From Alectoria sarmentosa (Eukaryota > Ascomycota > Lecanoromycetes > Lecanorales > Parmeliaceae): a DNA stretch of 57,898 bases. Below the pieces are notes generated by a model, which worked only from the letters and a program-made list of their open reading frames with translations, did no database searches and was not told the origin of the DNA. Below are positions 45,429-56,889 of the stretch, in pieces; position 1 is the stretch's first letter; each line of letters begins with the position of its first letter. The stretch is taken from NCBI GenBank assembly GCA_009733775.1, contig WOGZ01000219.1:1-57898 (forward strand). The letters are read 5' to 3'. The translations under genes were made by a program, and so were the position numbers.

Positions 45429-48400
45429 GTGGGATCTTGGCAGATTTGGTCTGCAAACTTTTGTCTGACAGACATGTCCGTATCTTTTGGGTTAAGTGCA
45501 ATAGCAAAGGCAGACAGGAATTCCCATAGATAGCGCTTGGTAGATTTAAATATAGTATCACGTGCTCCTCAGAGGGTTGGATGTTGCCTAATGAACGTTC
45601 GTGTAACAAAATTTCATCAAACCTGCCAAGACTTTATATTGAGAGTTTGCAGCCACTTTCATTGATTTTGGTGAATACGGCATTTCAAAGATGGTAGGTT
45701 CATACATACAGAATATAATTGTGATTCAGCTCCGTTTCACCCTAACCCTCTCAAAGGTCTCTGCCAGAGGGGGATGTCTCCTTTGAAAATTTTATCCAGA
45801 TTACCCATCCCCACTATGGCCTCGAATTATAATACTTGCCTGAGTTGGCCCTCAGCCGTCGCTGTCGCTGTCCTACCGCTACGTACAAATTCTTGTTTGG
45901 CTTAGATGACAATGACACCAGTCAGGGGACAGGCTTGCTGCGAGCCTACGATGAGTGATTCATAGATTCTTCTCTGCCAGCCCATCCGGACCCGGTAAGA
46001 TAGACTGTCAACAGTTTTCTCGTCGGCCGATATTTGGCTTCTGCGACCGCGGACTCTCGGAAGACCGAGTTTATACCGGGCACTTTGACCCCCTGATGCC
46101 TGACATTCGGATTTCATCGGGGCAAGAAAAATGCCTTATCCAACGTCTCGGTATAGGTGTAGCGGTCAGAGCAGTAAGCAGGACTACAGAGGTGAGTAGG
46201 AGGACATTGGGGCCTGCTGGCACTGCTGGAGAGGAGAGCCATGGAAAAACATGGCCGGTGTGGACATAAAAAAAGGAGAGTCCATTCATGTTGAGCGAAT
46301 AGGGCAGGGAGGAGATGCGGAATGAATGGATAGGAAGATTGGAGAGGATCAGTCCTCGGATGGAAATGTTTGTCCCCGGCTATAGCTGCTAAAGGTACTT
46401 TTGAACGAGACATTGACAGATCCAGCGACGTACACTCTTCCACAGTACTCCATTTACCCTGCACATCATAAAATATAAGAGATCGGGACAGCCGGAAAAG
46501 TTGGGGCCCCTGAGATCAGTCCTTCTACCAGCTTAGGGTAACGCTTCTACCCCGACGGCGATCCGGTGCAATAGACTTCACCTTGTCAAACACCCTAGAG
46601 CATTCCTGATAAGTTTGCTCCATTCTAGAAAGCAATCAAATTGGAAATTCTTTCGCGAATTCCCCCACTGATCGTTATGGGTTCGAATCTGAAATACTGC
46701 AATTGCTCCCTGTGTGAGAACAAGACCTGTACTTGGACCCCTTTCTGTCAGATTCGTATGGAATCTTGCATCTTTACTCTTGCGTAGTAGCGAACGTTGG
46801 TAATGTTTGCTTAGATACTTGTGGAGGAGAAAACTGCAACAACCAGAAACTCAAGGCAAGGGCGCATTGCAATCAGCGTACGTTCTATCATCTCATACTT
46901 TTCAGCTAATTTGACTATTTATCTTCCTTTTACGTTGATCAGATGAGATTGACTGACTAGTTGTTATGTCCTTTCTCTTAGACTTGAATAATTATGAGAT
47001 TTTTGAACGGGAGTCCTGGTCAGAATGCACTGCAAGTATTCATTATCCGTATTTTTGTCGCATGTAGGGTTTCCTACTTTAGTGCGATGTAGCGGAGGCA
47101 GTGGGAATCCCTAGCTGCTATGATCTACCCCGGAGGCAATAGACTTTATTATGAGAATGATGAGGTTGAATCCAAGAGATAGGCCGACGGCGAGGGAGCT
47201 TCTGCAGGATGAGTGGTCCACGTCATGAAAATAGAGTATAGATTGGCGTGGATTTACAGAGGCATATGCTGGAAATCGGACTAACCTTCTCCTTCCCTTG
47301 TTCAATCTTACATTTTTACCCTATAAATCTAATCAGATGCACGCGTTTCAGGCTAGCCCTCAAAGAATTCCTTCACAGAGCGTCAAATTTTTTTGTTTCA
47401 GTCAATTCCAAATTCCACCCGCTCCTTTGTTTGAATGGATCGGTGGTAACGTCCGTTGTTGGACTGGATAATAACGACAGGACTGTCACCTACCGCTGTA
47501 CTTTGCAGACTCGAAAGGGCGGGAGGTCTCTGCGATACTCGATTTGCATCTGCATACAAGAGTGATTCTGTGCTGGTAGCAAAATGCATTCACAGGAAGA
47601 ATCAGACAGGAGTGACGTGCAATCTTTCCCACTCATCGTGTCTCACTTCCCCTACATGTAAAACGCGCCTGAGAGTACTCTGAATCACAGCATATGCTTG
47701 GTACACAATCACAGAATTTGAAGTTTGATCCCGACGCCGCTTATGCTCAGAATGTAACTCACCCCTGCCGAGCTATTTCTCATCGCAGTCCGAAGTTAGA
47801 AATCCTCACTCTCCCGAGATGGCATAATAGCTGGATAAGAGCTCCTCAAGAGCCAGGGACTCGGCAAATCTGCAAGGGCGTCCATAGAAGATGTCATCAA
47901 AATCATTGGCTGGCCCCCAGTCCCGGTCACTGCACTCGGCGCACACCAATACCAAGCGGGAGTCGATGGACAGAGATTTCCGACTTGCGTCATCTGGACA
48001 ACAGGGAACTCGAGATGTGGGGTTGGCTAATGGCGTTGCTGTTGTCTACTGAATCAGAATGATTGATCCGAGGATTTGTGCGTTCGTTTCCTGCAGGGGA
48101 AAGAATGGGAGGGTTTAGGGCTGGGTGAGGCTGGGGAGGAAGCATTTGGGATCGAGGGTTAGGACTCGGCTCTTCTCCACTGTGCGCCAGCAAGCATACT
48201 TACTAGTAGGGTCACGTAGCTGCGCGGGTTTGGGTTCTGGTGTTGCCTTTGCAGAGGTGCAAACGGACAAGGATGGATGCGAGCCTTTTGCAATGGGATG
48301 ATCAAGGTAGATCTACGATTCGTGAACATTCATATTCGCTTCGCGTTATCACTGCGAGAGTCTCGTTGTCTGTAAGATTCCAGTCAGGCACCGTGCGCTA

Positions 48401-48677
48401 ACCTGTGAGTGGCGGAAATTTTATGCACGTAGCCGCTGTCGTACAGTCGAAAACCGCCCCGCGTCCGCGCTTTGCTCTTCGATACGTATATACCTGTTCC
48501 ATCTATCCAGCAGCGCTGGCCAACCGATCGACGTTGGAAGCCTGTACGAGGTGACTTCAGGCATCTAAGCCCCGACATGGTTCGGTCCTCATTCACAGCC
48601 GCCACCCTAACTCAGCCTCGTGCGACATCTTCTCTTGCCACAAGTTTCAAGAAGTTTGGGGACTCTTTCCATTAGGC
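45429..48677. other. Gene-poor 3.2 kb
   Basis: Many short frames, none with domain or splice support. A 72-codon minus frame at 46,071-46,289 has a hydrophobic stretch (NVLLLTSVVLLTALTATPI) but lacks any other support. A 30-bp segment at 47,628-47,657 repeats one at 40,100-40,129. Confidence 0.4.
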
Positions 48678-50144
48678 ATGACTCCACTACCTAATGGTCT
48701 TTCCCTTGGGAACTACCGGGAACGCCTGAGTCACTACAATGACGCTGAAAACGAAAAGAATGAGATGATCCGTGTAAGCTGCCATTGAATATTGATTTTC
48801 TTTGTCTAGCTTACCGAGCGTGATGGTAGGAGCTCATCGACAACTTGGAGAACGCTCGGACGGAATGCAGACAGACCACCTTGGATCTGGAGAGTGAGCG
48901 TGTTGGGCGCCGTAGACTCCAAGATCGTGTAGCGGAGCTTGAGACCTTGACGGTGACTATTTCCCAATGCGAAAACAACTTACGCTGATGACCAAATCAA
49001 GCGTTTGCAGAATGGTCGAGGTTTTGTGTTGGTGTTGATTGATGCCGATGCCGATGACTATATTGTGGGCTGCCTCTTCCTGTGGCTTACACGATACTGC
49101 TTTACAGAGAACCTGACTAATAGCTCGATTCGATCCAGTTTCAGCAGAAGTTTCTGAACAAGAACGAGGCAGGTGGTAGAGATGCTGCGGATGAGTTGCA
49201 AGTCAGGGTCAAAGACTATTTGAAAACAATCCAGATTGATGTGGACAGCACTGAGATCGTCGTTCGGGCGTACGCAGACGTTAAGAGTCTGCATGGTGCC
49301 TGCATTAGGAATGGTAAGATGAAGAATGGTGCTAATCTGAGCCTGTTTGTCCATGGCTTCAACCAGCGTCAGGGTTTGTTCGACTTTGTCGACGTTGGTC
49401 CTGGGAAAGAAAGCGCTGATAACAAGATTCGAGGTGCGTACGAAGCAGACCGTTTTGTGTACGCTGGGCTGATGAAACGCCCCAGAGTGTCTCGACTTTT
49501 TCGTTGGCAATCAGCAATGCAAGCACATCATCTTTGGTGCATGCCATGACTCTGGTTATGCCCCGTACCTTGGTAGGTTTGCGGCCGAAGTTTCTATCCG
49601 TGATCGCATCACCTTGTTACGAGGTGCTGCTATCCATCCAAGAATCGCTGCGTTGGGCTTCCAGAAGACTCTCAAGCTCGAGCACGTCTTCACTCCACAT
49701 ATGGTAGATACCATTCCGGTTTCAGCCTCCAAGTCATCGCCACCAGTACGAGCAACTCCGTCTACATTACCGATCCGCCCTCTAACAGCAGCAACCGGTT
49801 TCTCCAATACTGCTGCCTTGTCCAACCGACTTGGACCAGTCATACGCAACAAAGAGGGGAAGCGTATTGACAAGCTTTTGGATGTCGACATCACTTCTCC
49901 ATACCTAGGCGTTATTCGCCAGAACAGGTTGTGTCCGTGGTTTTACCTCCGTGGCAGGTGTGAAGGTTGCGACAGGAATCATCGCGCTCCTCCTCTCAAT
50001 GCTAGAGAGAGTGACTATCTGTGGTACCATGCTCGCCATGGACTTTGCCACAAGGTTCGGAAAGACAAGGATTGTGAGGATCCGAAGTGCGTCTACGGGC
50101 ATGAGGAAGGCCATCAGATTGGCTCTGGGAAAGCTTCGAAGTAG
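48678..50144 (+). CDS. DUF7923-type tandem CCCH zinc-finger protein
   Basis: Five exons: 48,678-48,773, 48,830-48,952, 49,002-49,064, 49,139-49,433 and 49,486-50,144. Introns of 56, 49, 74 and 52 nt all preserve frame, giving 411 residues. Residues 33-73 are a likely coiled coil (ELIDNLENARTECRQTTLDL onward). Next is the domain with GFVLVLIDADADDYIF, EAGGRDAADEL, LFVHGFNQRQGLFDFVDVG and CKHIIFGACHDSGYAPYL, whose second half is created by the fourth splice. The C-terminus carries two CCCH fingers: C342-x8-C351-x2-C354-x3-H358 and C380-x8-C389-x4-C394-x3-H398. CCCH pairs usually bind RNA; the upstream domain occurs widely in ascomycetes without an assigned function. The acidic DADADD loop could bind metal (inference). 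Probably nuclear or cytoplasmic. Confidence 0.87.
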
Positions 50145-50900
50145 TGACGGCTTTCTGTTGACTTTTCGAAGAACTCTAGTCCTCTGGATTGTGAGCTGGT
50201 CACTTTGATGTGCAATAGTGCACTTCTGGCGGGCTCGGTTCTGTTTAGACACACCACAGAGGGGATCCTTTAGCACGTGGGTAATTAGAGTGGGAGAGAC
50301 ACGAGGCAAAAAAAAAACGCCTGCAAGTATCAGTTATAAACGTGGCAAACTTCAAGGTGTGGTGGGTGGCTTTGGAAGACCAGGCAGACTGTCGCAGAAG
50401 CCAAAACATGAATTTGATAGAGATGGTACCAAATCCCGGAACAGAGATAGCGATTTCGAAAGGAGTAAGAAGACCAATATAGCAAAGAATACAGTAGTGC
50501 GATATGACGAAACCATAATTGATCAAACTAGTAGACACTATGCCATGAAATTCATATCATTCATAATCCCAGAAACAGTGCCGTCTTTTGACTCCATGCG
50601 CTTGGTCATAGTATCGTATACTTCCAGATCACACGACGGAGCAAATGTGCGAGCACCAGACGGAAATATGTGCGGGCGACAGGCAGAGCCGCCCTGCGTG
50701 TGTGCAACATTGCTTAAGCAGGTGAGGCAGGCCTGAACTGCTATGAGAAAAAAGCTCGTTAGAGTCATAAACAGCCAACATTTTCCACGAAGCACGTAAT
50801 TGAAGTCATGCATAGAAGGGGAGACTCAGCGAAGGAAAACTTTTCATCGAGGCGGAACTTGACAAGTGAGTAGTCAGTTCCTTTTGATTGTTATCTACAT
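50145..50900. other. 3' flank to island edge
   Basis: No supported gene. Composition changes abruptly to AT-rich at about 50,900. Confidence 0.4.
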
Positions 50901-50929
50901 ATGATTAACAAAGCATATAATAACAGAAA

Positions 50930-52085
50930 ATCTAATCGATCGAAAGTTGCTAATTAAACGATGAAGGAATAAAATTTAGATAAAATTTAAAATAACTTAA
51001 AAACACGATAATCGAGATTTAATCGAATTAAAAATTGTTTAAAAGCTTTTATAAAACATTTTGCAGTTCGTTACAATCAAATAAATATTATAAATATTAT
51101 AACTATTATAAATAAATAATTATTATAATTTTTATAATTGTGTTATTATTATAATTAAATAATTATTATAATTAAATAATTATTATAATTAAATAATTAT
51201 TATAATTAAATATTTATTATAATTATAATAATTAATTTAATTGTATATAATAATTACGTTATATAATATAGCGATTATAATAATTATACGATTATAATAA
51301 TTATACGATTATAATAATTATACGATTATAATAATTATATAATTATAATAATTATATAAAGATAATAATTATATAAAGATAATAAATTGCAATTGCTATA
51401 ATAATTATTTAATTATTTAATTACACGACTTTAATAATAATTTAATAATTTAATAATATAATTATAACGATTATAATAATAATATAATTATAATAATAAT
51501 TTAATAATTTAATTACACGATTATAGTAATTATCTAAATGCAACGATTGTAATTTTTACTTAGTTATAACAATTATAATAATTATTTAATTATTTAATTG
51601 TAATAATTATACGATTATAATAATTATATAATTGCAACGATTATGATAATCACACAATTATAATTAATTAATTTACTATTTAATTATACGATTTTAATAA
51701 TTATTTAATTATAAAACTTAATAATTATACGATTGCAATAATTATATAATTGTAACAATTATATAATTATAATAATTATAATAATTATAATAATTATACG
51801 ATTATAATAATCATTAAATTATTTAATTATAATAATTATAACAATTATATAATTACGATATTTTAAAATAGTTATATTATTGTAAAGTTTATAATTTTAT
51901 AATAAATTGTAATTACTTTTTTTTTGCAATAATTATTTAATTGCAATAATTACTTAATTGTAATTATTTTAAAATAGCGATAGCGATAGCGATAGCGAAT
52001 AATAAATTGAATTTTATAAAAGCTACACCGACTTCGAATAATTAATATTATATACGATTTTCAATTTACACGATTTTACATAAAC
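50930..52085. repeat. AT-rich minisatellite-like block
   Basis: Almost pure A/T. It is dominated by reiterated units: attataattaaataatt about four times (about 51,130-51,215) and a cgattataataattata-type unit repeated about 51,270-51,345, with variants continuing to about 51,860. It ends with a tagcga hexamer repeated about four times (about 51,975-51,998). No coding potential is present and no transposon signature is visible. It splits the two gene islands. Confidence 0.75.
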
Positions 52086-52089
52086 GTTA

Positions 52090-53616
52090 TGCGAAATACC
52101 TTTTGCTTGTCATAGGCGGTCGTCGCAGCCAAAAATTGCGGGGCCGGCTGCCAAACGGGAGCTCCCGCCAAAGGTTTTGCAAAAAGGAGTGACAGAAACG
52201 CCAAACCTGGCAAGACCGCCCAACATCTACCGCGTCTCTAAAGGTCAACCTGACAGCGGCTCCGCAGGTTTAGAGAACAAGGAAGATTATTGGATATCGA
52301 ATGCCATTCTTTCTTTCTCTCGCAACATCTTATTGGCTGCTAATATCAAAATGCTGATCGCCGAAAGCACGCAATATCACTAGGGCATGACAAATTTACA
52401 ACACCCTCCAAAATAGGCATCGCTGTCTGTTTACGTCGGCAGCATGTCGCAGACATAGTAACGCTTCTGCCGATCCTTCTGACTTTCGGCTTTTTTGCTC
52501 ATGGCACTTTCAAATCCGGTTGCTATGCAAAATGTAGTAGGATGGGAGAGATACGTGCTTCTTCGTCATGTGCATTCCTAATTAGTATTGATCTTCCTTC
52601 CGCGGACGGTTTTCCGACAGCTCCCTCCCAGGAACGCCTGATGCCGAGGCTAGCCTAAGGGACATTGGGTAGTGAAGCTGGCTGAGATAGGAAATTTGAA
52701 AACATTTAGCTGGGAGTTGACTACTTATGACAAATGATGCAGAAAGTCAAAGATCCGAACCCAGCTATTCACACATGTCCTTTCGAGGTTTGAGTATTGT
52801 GTATCATTTCCTGTGTGACAGAGAGCACGATCTCATCCCAGGCGGTTGTGTCTGGACAGGAACGATTGGACTGATATTGATCGCTAGAAGACACATCGAT
52901 GTCCCTTCATTCTGTGAGAATGGCTGCCAACCACACGATGATGGAAACCTTGCATCCGAGTCGACAGCTTCCCGGTACTTTCGCAAATCTCATACAAGCC
53001 AGCTTGAATCAGTGCCTGCTCTACTTCACGCATCGATCGGCGATCAAGAATGAGAACAATATGCATCTCTCTTGCAACTTCACCCAGTCTTTGACAGCAA
53101 TGACGTTTTCCCCGTATGCTAATCTCCAATTGGGCAAAAAGTAGCCCGTCTTAGCCGGGTTTAAACACTCCCAGGTTCTCCGCATGACCCCAAAGAGCTC
53201 ATAAACTTCTGTTTCCACCCACAACAGCCCTTGTTCTACCAATCATGTTATCCGTTAATCAAAATCCGCGGGGGCCAGCATCGGCTGAGGCTGACATGGT
53301 AATCAGGCGGGATCCATTATCCCATCTCCCATGTTCCGACTTTGTCGGCTTACCACTTTCTACCAATCCAGTGCCGTGTTCAGACGTCGTGATAGAAGTT
53401 GTCCATTGGATAAGGTGCCACCCAGGATGCCGAGGACAAGCCACTACCATCAGAAGTGCAAACCCCACTTCCATTTTCCCAAATGGAACCCAGCTTTACA
53501 ATCCATGAATGCCGGCACTGGAAATGGACTTGAATGGCGTGCTCCCTTGTGACCGAGTGCTTGCATCATATCTTGATAGTGCACATTCGAAAGTTCTCCG
53601 AACTCACTGAGTCTAT
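52090..53616. other. Gene-poor 1.5 kb
   Basis: Normal composition, short unsupported frames only. A GC-rich stretch with a small palindrome (gggagctccc) lies at about 52,159-52,168. It contains the promoter of the peroxidase at the right end. Confidence 0.4.
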
Positions 53617-53623
53617 TATATAA
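53617..53623 (+). promoter_or_regulatory. TATA box
   Basis: TATATAA, 88 bp upstream of the ATG at 53,711, nearly the same spacing as at the secreted-protein gene. Confidence 0.6.
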
Positions 53624-53710
53624 ACAGACGGCCAACCATCTATAAGGACATTTCAGAACCTTCTCAACTCTTTGAACAGCGTAACATTCACAGAAGATCC
53701 TACGTCCAAC

Positions 53711-55286
53711 ATGAAGACAGCGTATCTCACCTTAGGTGCAGGCCTCGTGGCCAGAGTTTTCGCGGCTTGTCCATTTGAGATGTTGAAACGCTCTGGAATG
53801 CTCACCGAAGCAGATCTTGCCAAGTTCGAAGCTGTCAAGCGGGACCCCAAAGCTGCCGAAGTACTTTTCCAAGCGCACAAACGCGAAGCTGCTCCAGATC
53901 CAAGCCCAGCTGGCGTTATTGGACCAATCGTGAACGGAACTCTCGATTTGCCTTACGGAGGAGGTCTTCGTAAGTCTCGCCCCCTGAAGATGTTCTAATG
54001 TAGGTCACTAACTTAGTACAATAGTCAATGGAGTGCTACAGGAACTCACAGGAGAACTACAAGGCGTCGATGTACCTACGCCCCAAATCATCACCCTCGA
54101 ACAGATCCCGGGCAACGACCCTGCGCACCAGTTCCAAGGCCCAGGCCCGACTGATGTACGTGGCATATGCCCAACCTTGAATGCCCTCGCGAACCATGGT
54201 TACATCTCCCGCGATGGTATCACAAGCTTTGCCGAAGCCGCCAATGCTGTCCAAATAGGTTATGGCTTCGACTATAGTCTCAGCGTCTTCCTCTCAGCTC
54301 TTGGTCTCATGGCGGGTGGCGATCTCGTCAGTGGTAAATATACCATTGGAGGGGCCGATGCTCGCGTTCCAAACACTATCGGTCCTGCCGGGGGCCTCGA
54401 CAAACATGGTGTCTTTGAGATCGATGGAAGCATCACACGCCAAGACGTATACTTCGGAAACAATGCCAACTTCCTTCTTCAACGATGGCAAGAATACGTC
54501 AACGAGACCTCCCAGACCGGTGGACTTTTCAATCAGCAGCTGAATGCTATCGACAATGGCTACCGTTATGACATATCCAGAGAAACAAATCCAGACTTCC
54601 TTGCTGGGATCATCTGGTTTTTGGTCTCTCATGCGGAGCGTGTTTTTGTCTACGAAGGTCTCGCCAACGGCACTACCGGTATCCCAGACTACAATAGTGT
54701 TGCTCCCTTCTTCTTAAACGAGACCTTCCCCAATGACTGGTACCGACGGGGGGTACCATTCACCCTTGCCGGCGCTATGACGCAGGCTGTTGAGATGTTC
54801 CTGTTGAATCCGCGCGAGATCGGAGGAAACGAGGGTGTGGGCAACTTCGTTCCCCTCGACTCTAACCTGACGAGCCAGACGCCTCAGCAGTTGGGCTGTT
54901 TCATCTTGGAGAACATCCTCGATGTTGCACCCGACCAGCTTGCTCCCGTAATATACAATAACTTTGAGCTGTTCACGGGCTTTATTAAAGGTACCAGTCG
55001 TCCTCCCTTTAGTATTACTTCAAGATCAACCTAACACAAAAACATCTGTCAGGAACCATTGCGCCTTTCTTTATCGATGATGGCTTCTTCAATTGTGATG
55101 CCGCCTTGAATTTCGTCAAGCCGGGACAGAGCGCTGGAAACTCCGACGGCAGCGTTAGCTCGTCAGGCTCGCCGGTTCGTTTCCCTGCCCTCCTTTCTGC
55201 CGTCTTCCAGCTGCTGACATCTGATAAAGGTCAATGGTGCCTACCCTGGTATTGGCGTCATTGCGCCGAACTCGGAGCCTAGTTAG
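53711..55286 (+). CDS. Heme-thiolate peroxidase (unspecific peroxygenase / chloroperoxidase family)
   Basis: Four exons: 53,711-53,969, 54,025-54,990, 55,053-55,174 and 55,230-55,286. Introns of 55, 62 and 55 nt keep frame, giving 467 residues. The axial-ligand motif is ICPTLNALANHGYISRDG, with Cys135 as the heme thiolate (usual form PCP). The Mg/heme-propionate motif HGVFEIDGSITRQD has Glu218, Asp220 and Ser222; long members normally read E-G-D-x-S, so residue 219 is atypical. The length and the long domain after the motif fit the long, dimer-capable group. The N-terminus (MKTAYLTLGAGLVARVFA) is a weak signal peptide, so secretion is likely but not certain. Such enzymes use H2O2 to hydroxylate or halogenate organic substrates; the substrate here is unknown. 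Confidence 0.88.
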
Positions 55287-55881
55287 ATGATAGGCACACT
55301 GGAAAGCTCTAGCGATGTTGCTTTTCAACAAACAACTGCTGGCGGAGGATAAATTGGTGGCTGTAATGAATGGAAGTCCATTTAGTCAAGCGTGTTTCTT
55401 GAAAATGGCCCCTTTGCTCTAATTCCATGACCTCAAATAGTATTATGCTGCTTGACTGAGAATCGCGTTGTTCGTCTCGAGAAGATCGAAGTATGTATTT
55501 TACGATCGTTAATAAATGAAATAAGGGTTGTTGAAATTGGGAAATATCATAAACTTAGATCTGTCTTTTGCGAAGCTGGCTCGTGAAGCGACAAAGAGGG
55601 GATACACTGAGCCTTGTATATCGAGAGCGGAGAAATAAAAGACGATGGAGTCCTTAGTCATTTAATTAGGCTTTCTTGTGAAAAATATCTAACTCAATCG
55701 CGCAAGGCAGCAATCACCCTGGGACGAAATCGGGGGGTACTTTACATTGTCTATTTGCTTGTCCACGATATCCGCAGCGGCGATGTCGACTTCATCCTCT
55801 GTTAAAGATAGGGGAAGCTTTGTATCTTCGGCGACGTCTATTACTACAGCAAGTAGTCCTATAATCACCTCAGATCCATTA
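55287..55881. other. 3' flank, no supported gene
   Basis: Short frames only. It leads directly into the TA-flanked element at 55,882. Confidence 0.4.
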
Positions 55882-56323
55882 GGGAGGTTTAGCAACGATA
55901 ATTAAAAGAAATAATTAAAAGAAATAGTTAAAAGAAATAATTAAATCATCGGGCTTGGCAAAAACCATCAAAATTAATAAAATTTGAAAATTTCTATCTC
56001 ATGCGGGTTAACATCAATTAATTTTTTTAAAAATTTCGAAAATAATGCATTAATATATATAGAAAACGACATAAAAAAAGCGTAATTTTTTAATCGCTTT
56101 TGATGATAATATATGATTAAAAAGTTGAAAAGTTGTCGAATTTGTTTTAAATCAGTGGTTTAATAGATTAAATCACTGGTTTAATCGTCATCCGAAAAAT
56201 TATCTTTTTGAGTAATTTTTTTTGTCAAGTTTATGTCAAGTCTGATAATGAAAATTTTAGCTATGGTATTTAATGCGTATTTCTTTTTAATTATTTCTTT
56301 TAATTATTGTTGTTAAACCTCCC
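55882..56323. mobile_element. 442-bp MITE with TA target duplication
   Basis: Terminal inverted repeats of about 43 bp (GGGAGGTTTAGCAACGATAA at the left, its complement with C-to-T changes at the right) are flanked by TA at 55,880-55,881 and 56,324-56,325. TA duplication and GGGAGG...CCTCCC ends point to the Tc1/mariner-like superfamily. The interior is AT-rich with no transposase. The left arm runs into a short tandem array (aattaaaagaaat units, about 55,909-55,945). RIP-type differences between the arms suggest it has been mutated since insertion. Confidence 0.8.
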
Positions 56324-56360
56324 TATTTTGCGTGCCTTAGTAAGTTACCGATTACTTAAG

Positions 56361-56822
56361 ACTATATACCCTTACTAAATCCATATAGCCAAAACCCTGA
56401 AGAACGGGACGGAGGTGAGGGAGATTGCAATGGATTTCATCTCTGCGAGTGCACTAGTAGGACTATATCTGGAACGTATACTGCAATGTCTGGTACTAGC
56501 CAATGTGGGTATACAAAGCTCCCATCGTTAACCTGGGACGGCCAAGTGCATTGCACAACCGACACTATATACCCAGCGATTGGCTCTGATATCAGGGTCC
56601 ACGGATGCACAGCCACGAGTACTAGAAACCAAGTCACCGTTTACGTCAGTTCAAAAACCCCTCTCGCAACCCGTTGCCCGACCAACAAGACTCCCACGGG
56701 AGGGCGGCGGCATCTTCTGTGGCCCAAACTACCGAGGCCAAAGAGGTTGCCTCGCCGCAACAGGATTGGCTCTAAAATCGGTGGAGAAGACTTGCCAGCA
56801 AACTGTCGACGCGGACATATAA
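56361..56822 (+). pseudogene. Broken cysteine-containing reading frame (possible small secreted protein remnant)
   Basis: An open frame runs from about 56,361 through CNGFHLCECTSRT, SGTSQCGYTKLPSLTWDGQ and VHCTTDTIYPAIGSDIRVHG to about 56,690. The apparent continuation (GGGIFCGPNYRGQRGC, then EKTCQQTVDADI, stop near 56,822) is in another frame. No ATG with signal peptide is found; the MITE at 55,882-56,323 lies immediately upstream and may have separated the 5' end. Eight or more cysteines suggest a disulfide-rich extracellular protein. I recognise no family. A short unspotted intron near 56,690-56,700 could be an alternative to a frameshift. Confidence 0.4.
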
Positions 56823-56889
56823 GGCTAACGTGAATGACACCTGCTTTCGACTCAAGTCGGTGTGGATTTTTGGGGAGGTTAAAGTGAAG

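Noticed and set aside
46071..46289. A short minus-strand frame with a hydrophobic stretch, a possible small membrane protein.
   Set aside because: Only hydrophobicity supports it; there is no conserved motif, and the overlapping opposite frame is equally open.
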